This document shows, in pieces, positions 1-13,766 of a stretch of 64,000 nt of DNA. The notes below the pieces were generated by a model. The model had not been told where the DNA came from and ran no database searches. It worked only from the letters and a program-made list of their open reading frames with translations. The translations under genes and the position numbers were made by a program. Source of the stretch: Petrosia ficiformis (lineage: Eukaryota; Porifera; Demospongiae; Haplosclerida; Petrosiidae); contig OX345636.1 in assembly GCA_947044365.1 (NCBI GenBank), forward strand, positions 33,361,212-33,425,211. The letters run 5' to 3'. Every line of letters starts with the position of its first letter. Position 1 is the stretch's first letter.

Positions 1-319
1 TAATTAAGAATGAGACTTTAAAATACCTTCCAACACACGAATATGGCTCAATATATTTTGTTACCTGGTGTTTCTATGACTAACAAGGAATAGTACCGAT
101 ATATTTTATTGATATTACGATTACCGATTAATATTTTATGTGGACAAAAATGTTTTCCAATTTTGGTCATATTATTTTCATAAAAAGTATTGTGATATAC
201 ATTAAAAAAATAATGGATATAATGAATTTATACATACGTACATGTATCTATAGTGTACAGGTACAGTGTATGTCCCTTTACAATGTTGGATTGTTAGTCA
301 AGTTATTATTATTCTTCAG
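1..319. other. intronic sequence of NCKAP1, no exon identified
   Basis: AT-rich sequence upstream of the first recognisable exon. I could not find a segment here that matches the part of NCKAP1 expected before it, so it is probably intron. Confidence 0.5.
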
Positions 320-3300
320 GCCAGTACAGTAATTCTTGCATTGACATTAGCAAGAGATGAAGTGTTTTGGTTAATGAAGCATTCCATTGCTCCAACACCA
401 AAAGGCAAACACAAAGTAAATCCTGATGACTACTCAGATCCTCATCTTCCTGAACTCCTTTTTGGCATTGTGCAACTTAAAGGTCAGTACATGTAATAAA
501 ACATGTACAATGTACCTGTACAGTACCTGGTGTTTACATACTACATGTACAGTGTACATTGTGAGTGAAGTACACTACTTCGAATGTACTACACAGCATT
601 ACACATTAGTACTATGTAAGGGAATTCCCACATTACAGTACAAAATAGTACTATAGTACTATGTACTTAGAAGTACAGTTGACTATCACCTTATTAAAGT
701 GTAGCTTTCATATACTCATGTACTGTACATGTATATTGAAGATACATTAGTACTAACCATTTTCATTAGAGTGAGAACTACATGTATTGATAAATGTACA
801 TGTACTGGAAGCTTTAATACATGTACATGTATATACAATATACATGTAGGACACGTGCTTCTCACATTTCTGGAATCATATGCACATTGTACCAACATAC
901 AAAATACATGTACATGTACATGTAATTACATGTACATGTATGTCCAATTATACATGTACTGTACACGAATGTACATTGTGTCTTCCAAATATACAATGTA
1001 CATGTACATTATTCATGTTTCTGTAGCTCTGGTTAAGAAGTATGCCAAAGTGATACAAAACTACTATCTCAAATTCATGGGCGGTTTTGATGCTGCACAA
1101 ATGAGAGAAATTGTGATGGTATGATTACATGTACTGTACATGTACAATATTACATGTACATGTACTTACACTATAGTTATTACATGCACAAGTACAATGT
1201 ACATGTATGATGTACAATGTACATGTACATGTGTATGTAATATGGCTGGGACGAACAGTAAATATCAAATTTGAAGCTTCAAAGGCTTCGAAGGTTCGCT
1301 TGTGTTTTTAATAATTTTTTATCACTGTTGCTCTCACCTTGATTGGCTATAGAAGGCCTCCAAAACTGCTTTATAACAAGTACTATTCTTGTTCCTGTCG
1401 CTGTTTCTACTTGGATTTAGCATCGCTGGACTGAAAAATGATACAGAAGCAGCCAACAATACAATCTCTACTTTACTGGAACACACCCACATTATTAACC
1501 ACACGTTTAAAGTGTACAAGTGCACATGCGCAAACATTAAAGTGAGCATGGCAGCAAAGCTTCAAAGGGAGAATTTAGATTTGAATGTGCAGCAAACGAA
1601 CAAAGGTTCGAACATTTGAACCTTTTCCCAGCCCTAGTACATGTATGTACATGTACATGTATATACTGTTTGTGGTTCATGTATGTTCATGTACATGGCT
1701 GCTTATTTTCTAAGCCATTGTGGCTGCTTATTTTCTAAACCATTGTGGCTGCTTATTTTCTAAGCCATTGTAGCTGCTTATTTTCTAAGCCATTGTGGCT
1801 GCTTATTTTCTAAACCATTGTGGCTGCTTATTTTCTAAACCATTGTGGCTGCTTATTTTCTAAGCCATTGTAGCTGCTTATTTTCTAAGCCATTGTGGCT
1901 GCTTATTTTCTAAGCCATTGTGACTGCTTATTTTCTAAGCTATGGTGGCTGATTATTATTTTTCTAAGCCATTGTGGCTGATTGTTATTGTTATTTTCTA
2001 AGCCAAATATTTTTTAAGCCCTTTGTGGCTGTGCTTAATGAATTTTATAAGCCATTAATTGTGGCTGCTTTTTTGTTTGTTGTGGGTGTTTGTTTCTACG
2101 CCTATTGCTAGCATGCTAGCCTTGCTAGGCACATGAATTTTCATGTACTGTACATACATGTACATTGTATCTATGTTTATGCATATCTCTTTGCAAGCTT
2201 GAAAAAAGCTGAAAGCTAGTGAGAAGTGTTTTCCATCAATGTTTAATACAAAATACTTGTTCCTAGTGACTTCCTACCTTAATTAATTCATCCATTCATG
2301 TACATACACTGTACATTAGTGATGTGTGATATAAGAAAATTTTATATCATCTATCATAGACATTTACATTGTACATTGTACATGTACATTGTACATGTAC
2401 ATGTATATCACAGTATTTTACAAGGAAGCTTCTTTAGATGTCGTTGATACCTCAAGCTCCTTCATCTCCTTGATCTCTCTATATTGTTGCATATGTTTCC
2501 TGAATAAGTTATGACAGTTGAATATAAGTGACAAGTCAGCTTCTTATTATTGATTATCTTGCTAGCATCGGTACAAAACCGAAATATTTCCATAATCTGC
2601 CTTTTCCTATAAGGTGAGACAAAAGTTGTTTCATGCTGTTCTAAGTCATCTGTAGAAAGTTTAAGATGCTCCTCAACCATCTATTGTCCTTGTGCTCAAA
2701 CATAATGACACGCCACTCACTTGATGCAATTTTGTATTATCGATAGAGCTGCTACACATGTCATATATCCCCAATACATCTATTGAGATACACATGTATA
2801 TTGCCATGTCACCTATATTGCACATCACTAATATACATATGCATGTCCTTAACATAAAGATTGTTTGTTATTATTGAATGTTATTGCAGTTGATTGTGTT
2901 TTTGAATACTTATGGAAATGTACACATACATGTAGACTAGACCAAATTCATTTGTACATGTACATGTACATGTAGTTCCTCAGATTTTCTATTAAGGCCA
3001 AATGTCACATTAAGCCTAATGTTCATATGTATGTACATGTACATGTAATGTGTTGTTTTGCAGAGGATGACAGTTTGTCCTGAAGAAGAATCTATTCTCA
3101 TGACTTCATTTGTTGATGTCCTTTCTCGACTACAAGGAAAAGAAAGTATAAAATTTTCTAATCATATCATTATACTAATCTAGTTTATACTGTACATAAG
3201 TCGACAATGAATACATATACATGTATCTCCAAATTGAACAGCAATATCATGTGACTGCAGTGTACTGTATTAGCAAAGCATATATTGTATCAAATTACAT

Positions 3301-6300
3301 TACAAGACTTGAGCTAGTTGGAAATGCTCTCATTGCATTATATCATATATTCTAGACAGTATCATTGTAATGGTTGTATGCTGTTTAGTTACTATAAATA
3401 GTGGATGGATTGGGGTTTTGGTACTATTTATATAATTATAGTAGTGACTGCTACATGAAGAAAATCCCAAATAAAGTCTTGCTTTTAGATTGTTTTATTC
3501 ACATGTACATGTACATGTATATTGATTTCGAACAGCTTTTAAAAACTTCATTGTTGTATTTCCTTTCAGTGGATGAACGCACAGAGTTTGATTTCCAGGG
3601 ACTAAGGCTGGATTGGTTTAGACTTCAAGCTCTCACAAGTGTATACAAAGCACCTTTGAAGTGAGTGCTACATGTGTGTATAGAGAATGTACCTGTGTTC
3701 CAGAACCTTCACCACAAGAATTATTGGAAATGATAAGTCTGCTGATACATGAACATGTACATGTATGTACATGTACATGTATATACATGTATGTACATGT
3801 ATATATGTACATGTACATGAAGCATATTCAATGTGCTTGAAAATACATGCACATGTACATGTACACAGACACTCAATTGACTACAGTAAACCTCCGGTCT
3901 ACCTACACAAGCTAGCGTTAATTAATGACTTAATCAATGTATTTCATAATGAAATAAACATGTACAGTGTACATGTACATGTATGTACACGTACATGTAT
4001 ACTTGACTATATACTATGTAGTGACTTATCTGTTTTTACACAGACTTGCAGAAAAGGATAACTGTCAGTTGGCATGGACTATGAATATGGTATCAGTTCA
4101 TTCTATGTTTGTAGACTCACTAGAGGAGATAATAATCAGTGTCTCAGATATGTCATTCATGTGGTGAGTGTCATGTGACTGCATAGCTGAACATTTCATG
4201 TTTTCAAAAGTGTTTATTTTAGCACCCTAAATAGGAAATCAGTACTAATTTTATATCCAAAAATGGATACAATTGTGCCCTTGTATTAAATGCATGTATA
4301 TGTACTGCATGTATGTACTGTATGTATGTACTGCATGTACACATAAAGTTTTAATTGCTTGTATGTGCATGTACGTCACTAAAATGTCACCATACAGTAA
4401 TTCTCAGTAGTTTTATTTTAGCAGTACAGTAGCTCAGCAGCAGTTTTAACAGTAATTACTGTCTCTGACTGACGGTAAACTAAGGTAATATTTAGCATTA
4501 CTTTATAGTGATACATATACTGTACATGTACATATGTATATATTTTAGATTACACACTTCTTTTCTTACTGATTTAGTTTCTTCTTTCGAGCAATGGAAA
4601 CAGAATTTGCTAAATGTTTAAAGAACTTATCTCAGCAACGTTACTTGATAGCTTTCCCTATGGTCAGTTCAGAGTTCCTGAATGCCACTACTCATTTCTG
4701 TCCAGAAGAGGTAATAAGATCGTAATGTTTGTACTCTAATTTAGGATTTCATTTATAAAATTTCATAATGGCAGAGTAAAGATATTTTAAGAGGTGATAA
4801 CCATGTACATTGTACCATGCAGTGAGGTCTAGAGGCCCATGCAATATGAAGTTGATTCTCGGATAATGCATGATATTAAAATGTAGCATCACGATACATT
4901 TGTTCACTCATTTTCCAATATACATGTACAATGTATATGTACATGTACAATGTACATTGTATATGTATATGTACCTGTACATGTACATGTTTAGGTAGCT
5001 GTTTCTGTTGGAAAATGAAATTCACTACTGTACTATAAAAGATGGAAAATAATACAATATATGATTCTAAGTGTTGTATCAATCTTTTCCTACAGTATAA
5101 AGCTTTGAAAACTTGGTAGTATGTAACTGCACATATTTCTATACTTGTGCTATAGTACTTGCCTATACATACATTTGTATATACATGTATATTTACATGT
5201 ACCTATACCTATAGCCTATAGTACCTATACCAGTATACATGTAGGTAAAACACTAGTACATTGTATGTACATGTGCATGTACATGTACTCATTTTCTGAA
5301 AGACTGTACATGAAGTTCAGGAAATTTTCAATGTAAAAAATGGGCTGTAATACTTGAAGTGACATTTTAAAATAATTACTGATATATTGATAGGAGCAGG
5401 TTTACTAATTGATGTTATTTCTTGATTACTATAGAGGGCTGCAGTAGGGGAGAAAGCTGTTAATTCCATTAATGGGTTCTTGGACCAAATTGGTAAAGAG
5501 GTGAAGAATGTTATGGGTCAGCTTTGTAATGACCATGGAAAGAGAGATGGATTGGTTAGTTATGCAAATATATACATGTACATGTACATGCGAGTAGAAG
5601 TACAGCTATTGTATAATTTTAGCAATGAAGTATTATGTATTTTTCACAGTTACATCCTTCTTATGGAGCTGGTCATTATGTTGCTCATCATTCGACAAAA
5701 ACGAAATCGAAAGGTGGTCCTAAAGTCCCTCCTCAAGAGGTACATCCTGGAGTAGAAAGTTACCGAAGAGCTAGAGAAGATAATAACAAGTAATTTCTCT
5801 ATCTCACACACATACATGTGTACATGTACACATGTACATGTACGTACATGTACAAACATACATTGAAGTTAATTACTGTGTAATATTATAGTATCGAATT
5901 TCTTATCTTCCTGTACAAACAACTGAAAACTTGCAAGTTGAAATTTCAAAATATCACCCAGCATCATTTTGTAGATATTAATTAATACTGTATAGCATGT
6001 TTTATTGGCAAATTAGCCAATGATGTCAAACTTATGCTTCGTTATCACCAGGAAGAGTCCAAGGCGAGTGCTTGAAAGTATAGTAGTACCACGCAACGCC
6101 CACCTCTGTACAACCTTGTATAACTTATGCATTTTAAACAGCAATGACTTTTAATTCACATATTTAGACAGAAGACCTTTTAAGAAAGCCATACATGTAG
6201 ATACCAAAATCATGCTCTGTTAGCTGCAAGAAAGCAACAAGGCGAGCATTTGAAAGTGTAAGTAGTCACCGGTGACGTCCATATTTGGCGTTCATGTGAT

Positions 6301-9300
6301 TTCTTGTTGATATGTGCATGCGCAAAGATTGCTTTAACGGTTTCAATCGTTTTATAATCGTAAAAACGATTCTAAATCATACGAATCAGAGAACGATCGA
6401 AGAACGATTACGAAACGTTAACTTTTTTATGTCCTCTACTGTACATGTACATACATTTACATTTACATGTATGTAGCTGGTCCAGATTTTTTTCTAAACA
6501 TGTGTCTTTATTCATAAACATAATTTATTCATAAACATAATTTATTCATAAATGTAATTTTTTGGAATACTTCTTTGTAGCAGGTACTACATGTTCATGT
6601 AATGTTACTATTAATTATTATTCATTTCCCTCTTATTTTCTTTTTCACAGTACTGACATAGCTCTTAAAGTACTGGTTGACCTCTGTCACACATTAACAG
6701 CATTTCCTAATATAAGTGCCTGGGATCACACATTCACACCACGGGAATACCTTGTAGGACATTTGGAAGACCTGTTCATCAGGTGAGAAAATACTGTAAA
6801 AGATATGAAAAGGCAACAGACAAATCATAGGCTGGAGGTTTATGATTAATATCTAAACACAAGATTATATGGAGAAAATAAATAGTATACCTACATGTAC
6901 ATGTACATGGTTGTGTGATTGCTTTATGATGAGTAATAATCATTGCTAATTACACTTACATGTACATGTTCATGTACATGTACATGTACATGTACATGTA
7001 CATGTACATGTACATGTACAGTCTGAAACCAAGCAATATGTTATAGTTGCAGTAGTACCTCCTTATTCCGGACACCATGGGGCCAATTAAAGTTTCCTGA
7101 TTACAGAGGTTGTGTTAATTTCAGGAGTAAATTCAGATTATAAAACACAGCTTGGGAAATTTGTAAGTACTGTATACTGTACTTATTTTTCCATTTTTAC
7201 TTTTTAATAATTCAGTTTGTCAATGTACATTCTTGAACACAAACCAATTATTTTCTAAAAGTGTATCCATGGTAACAGTTAATTTCAAATTCAAATATTA
7301 TTATTTGTCTATTCATGTACAGAAATATTGTTTTAATGATGCATTATAATACTGACACTCAAGAGATAGCAAGACCTTCAGAAGTGTTGTTACGTATTCA
7401 GTCCTATGTGTCAACACTCAGAAGTCTGGAGCTATACGGTACAAACATTATAAAAAATACATTACTTGTATGCATGCATAAAAATACATTACATGTACAT
7501 GTACTAGGGATGAGCAATTATTAAATATGAGTCAACGATTATTGTCTGTGCAAGTATCACGATTATTGCAATTATTGGCTACCTTACATACATGTATGTA
7601 CAATGCATGTAGATTTACATGTAATTCAACAATCAAATTGATACATTTTATTTGTTGAGAAAACAGTATTGAAAAACTGATTTAGATGTGATAGTACTGA
7701 AAACCTGAAGTCATGGCACAATAATCATTATTTTTGTGACCTCAATTTAGACGATATGATTATCACAGGAAATGTACATGTAAATCACAATTATCACGAT
7801 AATACATGTATTACCCATCCCTAACTTGTACAGTGCATTATTATCTTCCAATCTGTACAGTTAATGTTGATATGACTCGAGTCATCACATCAGTTCTTCT
7901 TCAAGAAACACAAACTTTAGACAGTAAAGGAGAGGCAACCATAGCCAGTACTTATACATCTTGGTTAGTTCTACAATCTCATACATGTCATGTACATACG
8001 TACATGTATGTACTGTACACACCTGCTGTTTCCTGATTACTGAAAGCTATAATTGTATTTGTACATGTACATGTAGGTATACAAATGTTCTTCTGAAGAG
8101 AGTGTCACAAGGTGGAGTATGTTATAGTAAGAATAGAAATGCATTTGTCAGTCGCAGGGCTATGCAGTTCAAAGCTGAAGAATATTCTGATGTCCAAGGT
8201 GATTTTGTTATGTGTCAATAATGCATGAAAATACTAAGAAGGAAAAATGTACATACTGTACATGTACAGATGTACGTACATGTATGTGTTAATATACCAT
8301 TCAGTATGAATTCCAAAATTTCTAAAAGAAAAGTAAGAGGACAAGTCAACTATAGTAGACTGTTGTGTTTTGAGGCATGAGAAAGTCAGCCATGATTATT
8401 GGATGATGACACCACGAAGCAATCATGTACATGTACATGTGTAGGAATACTTTTTATCCTCATAAAACTTTTTATTTCATACAACATGTACATGTATATT
8501 TATAATATGCTACATTCATACAACATGTATATTTATATACACTACATGTACATGTATATACAGAACTACAAGCTTTAGCTGAAGTAATAGGACCTTATGG
8601 TATTCAATTCTTGGGTGAACGTCTCATGGAACAAGTCAGCGCTCAAGTGAAGGAGATTAGAAAATTGGTGGAAAATAATCAAGACACATTACTGGCTCTT
8701 CACACAAACAGAGACAAACCAGAAGTTTTTAATGAGTTACTACGAAGACTTAAAAGTAAGAATTACATTTATAATAATTATTGATGTACATGATATGGAT
8801 ATGGATGTGGATAGATGGTGGATACTTTTTAGATAGATATAAAGTGTATTCTACACATGTACATGTGTATTTGTGTACCTACATTGTACATGTACATATG
8901 TCACCGTGGATGTGAAAATCAAATAACAAGCATTTACATGTACATGTAAATGTAATATTGTTTGACAAAATTAAATGACTGATTTTTGCATCCATGATCA
9001 CACATGTATATTTAGTATGTTATCTTATACTGTCTGGATAAATGTTTACAATAACGATCGGGTACCCAGATGATTACTGCAATTACATGTAACAGGAAAA
9101 AAATTGTGACTCATTTCCTGTAAAGTACATGTATTACCCTACCCTTTTGTTGTAATGAACTGCAATAGATGTTTATTATACAAGCAGCATTGGTGTTTTT
9201 ACAGTTTGTTCTGCACTTGAGCTTTGAAAGAAAGAAGGTAACATGGTACAATACATTTAACTGTGATATTACTGCAATTTTGATTTCGTGTGTTTTGGTA

Positions 9301-12300
9301 TCTGTGCATGTACAAACATTAAACATGTAACCAGATACAAGTATGTTCATTATATGGATAATTACATGGATAACCAGGTATCCATTCCAGTCCTAATATT
9401 TACATTCATTTGCTATGTATAATCAGTAATTAAAACATAGTAATTAAAAAATAGTTTCTCTTCCCCTTGGAAGATAACCAATGTGCATGTAACACTAACT
9501 ATATCACTCCTTTTTCCGTTATTAGGTGGAGAAGATTTCATTCAAAGGACAGTGATAATAGGAATACTTCTTGCCTTCAGAAAGTTATCATTAAAATGTC
9601 TACATGTAGTACTGGAGAGACGTATTCCTTTCATGTTCTCTTCTATCCTTGACTTCAAATCAAATCTTGTGGATAAAGATTCCAGGGTAATTAAGTAGTA
9701 AAAATAATACGTCAGTAACAGTAATTAGTTCTGTCAGTACAGTAGAGTGATTAGTGTCTCACTACTGTGGTGTTCATTTTGCAAGTACACCAATTACTGT
9801 CAAACCACTTTTGAACTACTGTAGTGTGATAATGAAACTGCATTCTACTGAGTAATTACTGTACTACTGTATGGTGACATTTTATTGACATATACTGTAT
9901 ACTGCAACTACATGTATACAATTGTATGAGCTAAACATGTACTTTACAAATGATGGCAGTGAATAACATGGTTCTTATTGGTCTTGAATCAGTTGGATAG
10001 CCCCACTTGAGTTTTTGGTTTTGCTATTTATAGTACATATATCTTTGAATGAACTCTCCCTACTACAATGTCCTGACCTGCTTACGGTAGTTTATTGAGT
10101 GGAGGAAACTTGTATATATTTGTTACTAGCACTATAGTCATTAGCAGTGTTTTCATAGAAATAAAAATAGAGTGGTATTTATAAAATGTGACCTAATTTT
10201 CATAAGGGGACACTTCACCACAAAATAATTTTAATCAAATCCTTACCTTTAATCACTTCATTTTGTACAGGAAGTCAATAAACTTTGGTGTCCAGGAAGA
10301 GCTAATATTAAGCTTCTAATGTTCATGCCATATGTATCCCCATTTTATTAAGCTGTTGTGGATGCATTGTGGATGCATTGTGGCTTTTATTAAGTATAAG
10401 CTATAGGACCTTCTGATATCTAGTCAGGCACTCTTACCACTGGAATCAATTCATCATTCATACATGTATGTACATGTACATGTACATAATTATATACTGT
10501 TTGTACATGTAGGTTGCTGATCAGATGGCCTCTGCTGCTGGAATTGAGTGTGATGTGGATCCTCTTTTGTTCAATGCTATGAGAGCCCATTGTAGTAAGC
10601 CTCTGTGTGTGTGTGTGATTTTGGTCACCTACTGTACGCTGATCTTCAAAGGGAACAAAAGGTTTTCAAAAAGTGGGGGAGGGGCTGCCTCCTAGAGACT
10701 CTACAAATTACATGTACATTTGTTTTCAAATAAATAATTCGCTTTGTGCTGTAAAACACATCTGATCACATGTATGTGCAATGTATGTAATTATGTATAA
10801 ATATTCCATTGCACAGATAAAAGCATTGATGACAAACAAATATGGTTCCTCTTTCTTGTATTTGTTGGTGTTTATCTTCCTGAATTGGCCATGAGAGGAG
10901 AATCTCAGTTCTTACCTAGTCTTGAAGGTTAATACTTCATTTTACAATGAAACTAAATGATTTTGCTTTTCATTGCGTCATGTCTTTTTTAGGTCATGAG
11001 AACAATGTGCACTGTCTAGCAATTGCTGTTAATGCTATTGCTGGTGCTGTGTTTGCATTCTATGGAGAACAAGAACAGAAAGATAAAATGCTGGAGTTCA
11101 TTGTTGTAAGTAATCACTTACCTTCCCTTACTGTGTCAAATCTAGTGTTGTTTTAGTTTGACAATAATGACCACTTTTAGTTATAGTTATAGTATGCCTA
11201 GTTTCTCAAACATTTAGTTTAGTTATAGTTTAATTAACTAAGGTAATATATTAGGCTTAGTAAAAGGGTTTTAGTTTTCGTTAACTAACCATATTTTCAT
11301 TTTGCAGTACATGTAGACTTGTAATTTAGTTATAATTCTGTTAACTAATAGTCACAATGCCTTACTAAAAGGGGTTTTAGTTATTGTTATAGTTAACTAA
11401 AACAACACTAGGACTCAAATCTTCCCTTGCCATTTTGACTGTCCTATAAACGTTTTTTCTATCCTACTCTACAAACCAGTGACCCATATTATTCCAATGT
11501 TAAGAAGTGGGTTCTGTTGTATATACATGTACATGTACATGTACATGTTAAAAACATTATTGTTACCAATCTGTTGTGTGTATGGTTTCATTCATATTTA
11601 TCTACATAACATGTACATGTACTTAACCTAACATTGTATATGTGTCTGAAATGAATATGTGGATTATGACATTTTAATATTTGTGGTACAAAAAAAAACA
11701 AATAAATAATTATTGGTTTATCTTTAGTAATTGTGACCTAATTTTCGAAAAGGGACCTTTTCCTGCAAAATTATTATGATCAAATGCTTACCTTCAATTG
11801 CTCGTCATTCCGCAGTAGGTATACTGGTAGGTATCCGTAGGTCAATGAAATTTGGTATCCAACAAGCTTAATAATACCGCTTCCTGGATACCAAATGTCA
11901 TTGACTTAATTCTCGTACAAAATGGCAGAAAGACGAGTGATTGGAGGTAAGCGTTTGATCATAATAATTTTGTGGGAAAAGGTCCCCTTTGAAAATTAGG
12001 TCACAATTAGTATATACATTTATTGAACACTTTACAATATACTGGTCACAGAAAATGTCCATACCAAATATCAAACATCAGTAGTTCCATGAAACATTAT
12101 ACAGTTTGGATATACACATAATTAAGAGCGTATGTAAACTTGACTAGATGTGTTCATAAATATTATACATAATTATTATACTCTATTCATTTGTCATAGC
12201 TACATTTGTACATGTAACTGTTACATCATTTTATTCATTTTCTATGTACAACTACATGTAGCTACATGCAACCGTTATGATAACTACATCATTTTATTCA

Positions 12301-13376
12301 TTTTCTATATATACATTTAGCTACATGTAACTGTATGATAACTACATGTACATCATTTTTTCATGTAGTTCACTTCTTCTCGCATCATGACATTAGCAAA
12401 GGAAGCTGACAGAGAGAAAGATTCACCAAGATCAAGAGAAGCCATATATCTTTTACTAGATCTTGTGAGGAATTTGTATGTGTGTTTGTGTGTTATGAAT
12501 GTGAATATTGAACCAATGCCTTCATTAGCATAATTTTCAACATACAGATATACACATGTACATGTGTATGTGTAGTGCTATGTACAGTACATGTGATGTG
12601 TATGTACACAGACCCTGTATGTATGTATGCATTTACATGTACATGTATGTATGTAACTATGTACATGTATATATGTATGTTTATATGTACATGTATATAC
12701 TTATGTATGTAAATGTATGTAACTACATGTACATGTATGTAACTACATGTACATGTATGTATGTATGTAATGTATGACATGTACATATATGTGTAGTGCT
12801 ATGTACAGTAAATGTTATGTGTATGTATACAGACCTGTATGTACATGTATGTATGCATTTACATGTACATGTACAAACATGTATGTATGTAACTATGTAC
12901 ATGTATATATATAATATGTATGTTTATTAAGTACATGTACATGTATATACTGTATGTATGTACATGTATGTACATGTATGTAACTACATGTACATGTATG
13001 TATGTATGTAATGTATGACATGTATGTATGTATATACATGTATGTATGTATATATGTACATGTACATGTATATATGTATGTATTGTGTATGTATGTAATG
13101 TGTATGTACACTTAATACATTGTATCATCTTGTATGCCGTTTGATAAATCTTGTGTCTCTAGTTTGTTGAGGAATCTCCATTCTTGACAAGAGATCAGTT
13201 GGAACGTTGTTTTCCATATTGTCTTCTTCGTGATGCCTATAACTCTGTCTACAGGAGACCACCTGTGAGTACTTAATTACTGCATCAACGAATTATCATC
13301 TCTCTCTCTCTCTCTCTTTCACTCTCCTCAGACCTCAAAGAAAGACAAGGTGGTTGATCTCGAGACACCATTTTAA
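320..13376 (+). CDS. NCKAP1: NCKAP1 (Nap1/Hem), 3' 20 exons, WAVE complex subunit
   Basis: Partial gene; the 5' exons lie before the window. Exons: 320-482, 1027-1118, 3064-3145, 3570-3660, 4044-4163, 4578-4710, 5435-5554, 5650-5789, 6651-6782, 7323-7438, 7861-7963, 8077-8198, 8564-8755, 9526-9686, 10513-10594, 10817-10927, 10993-11105, 12369-12464, 13163-13264, 13332-13376. Every junction is GT/AG and the phases join without a break to give 771 residues, against about 1130 for the whole vertebrate protein. Collinear matches to NCKAP1 include [34 protein letters not shown]-like IGPYG and [11 protein letters not shown] near the end. NCKAP1 is a scaffold of the Rac-driven WAVE complex that activates Arp2/3 actin branching at the cell membrane. 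The C-terminal exon ends in DLETPF followed by TAA. Identity is very sure; the last short exon is a good phase-matched prediction. Confidence 0.95.
1241..1636. mobile_element. hAT-like MITE in NCKAP1 intron
   Basis: The left end reads TATGGCTGGGACGAAC and the right end, reversed, TAGGGCTGGGAAAAGG, so GGCTGGGA is inverted at both ends. There is no transposase. The flanks are TACATG repeat and a target duplication cannot be read cleanly. The element lies in the intron 1119-3063. Confidence 0.6.
1697..2070. repeat. 25-bp minisatellite
   Basis: About a dozen head-to-tail copies of a 25-bp unit containing GGCTGCTTATTTTCTAAGCC. The period is exact in the first copies (unit starts at 1697, 1722, 1747) and the units become longer and degenerate after about 1930. 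The unit core can pair with itself (GGCT...AGCC). It lies inside an NCKAP1 intron. Confidence 0.9.
2316..2831. mobile_element. MITE with TTAGTGATGTG terminal inverted repeats
   Basis: The left end TTAGTGATGTGTGAT and the reversed right end TTAGTGATGTGCAAT form an inverted repeat about 515 bp apart in an NCKAP1 intron. The inside shows no convincing coding sequence. The ends resemble hAT-type MITEs elsewhere in the window. Confidence 0.65.
6955..7020. repeat. CATGTA hexamer array
   Basis: A nearly uninterrupted run of the palindromic hexamer CATGTA/TACATG in an NCKAP1 intron. It is the purest example of the motif that is scattered through most introns of this gene. Confidence 0.95.
7505..7823. 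mobile_element. hAT-type MITE, copy 1
   Basis: Starts TAGGGATGAGCAAT and ends CCCATCCCTA. The 8 bases on each side are ACATGTAC and ACTTGTAC, a target duplication with one mismatch. The interior matches, in inverted orientation, the copy at 16348-16655. It sits in the NCKAP1 intron between exons 7323-7438 and 7861-7963. Confidence 0.85.
10188..10310. repeat. half copy of the palindromic element at 11729-12009
   Basis: Shares GTGACCTAATTTT, the stretch around ATCAAATCCTTACCTT and the GTCAATAAACTTTGGTGTCCA region with one arm of the complete foldback element 1.5 kb downstream; the other arm is missing. Confidence 0.65.
11143..11414. mobile_element. MITE with GTTGTTTTAGTT ends, copy 1
   Basis: Ends are TAGTGTTGTTTTAGTTT and its inverse AACTAAAACAACACTA. 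TCAAATC lies on both sides (11136-11142 and 11415-11421), a likely target duplication. Related copies are at 42711-42803 and 54828-55053. It lies in an NCKAP1 intron. Confidence 0.8.
11729..12009. mobile_element. full-length palindromic (foldback) MITE
   Basis: The left end TAATTGTGACCTAATTTTC is inverted at the right end (GAAAATTAGGTCACAATTA), and pairing continues inward through GATCAAATGCTTACC and the GTCAATGA/TCATTGAC core, so almost the whole 281 bp can fold on itself. There is no coding sequence. Confidence 0.85.
12547..13110. repeat. complex TACATG/GTATGTA satellite in NCKAP1 intron
   Basis: Dense mixture of TACATGTA, GTATGTAT and TATATGTA units. Two larger blocks repeat: GTGTAGTGCTATGTACAGTA occurs near 12570 and again near 12793, each followed by similar sequence, showing a block duplication of about 220 bp on top of the short-unit repeat. 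Confidence 0.85.
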
Positions 13377-13766
13377 ATTCAAGAACTCAATTTTTTGACT
13401 TGAGAGTATAATAATTATCAAATCATAGTTATAATAATTTTAGTTTGTACACGTAGTAAATCCAACTGATCTTTATGTGTGTGTAGAAATCAAATTGAAT
13501 TTTTATTATTGCATATTTGAAATATCACAGCATGAGGGCGTGGCTTGTTCAGAGGAATGAAGATTGTCCTGAAGGTGGCGAACGTCCTTGTTGAGCTAGC
13601 CCAGTGTTTTTGTCATTAAGGAAACGATCGAGTGAGCACAAAAACACGGGAGTTTTCTTCCTCTGATAGTTGAGGTAAGCATAGCCACACACTTCATTTC
13701 ATTTTATAGCCATCCGTTGTTCATAATAGAGGAGACGCACTGGTTGCTGCTAGGTTTGCAATCCCT
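13377..13766. promoter_or_regulatory. spacer between NCKAP1 stop and gene A start
   Basis: Only 390 bp separate the NCKAP1 stop from the first ATG of gene A, so the gene A promoter and the NCKAP1 3' UTR must share this space. The part 13530-13660 is richer in G and C (GAGGGCGTGGCTTG) than its surroundings. A TTTTATAG sequence at 13702-13709 could end a 5' UTR intron. No TATA box is evident at a useful distance. Confidence 0.45.

Noticed and set aside
729..1124. 131-codon open frame rich in Cys, Thr and Tyr
   Set aside because: It is mostly translation of TACATG repeats; only the last part, 1027-1118, is a real NCKAP1 exon.
1697..2070. CRISPR-like array
   Set aside because: Units are contiguous with no unique spacers, in an animal intron; it is a minisatellite.
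12493..13128. Long open frames on both strands with HVHTYIH repeats
   Set aside because: They result from the TACATG/GTATGTA satellite, which is free of stops in several frames.
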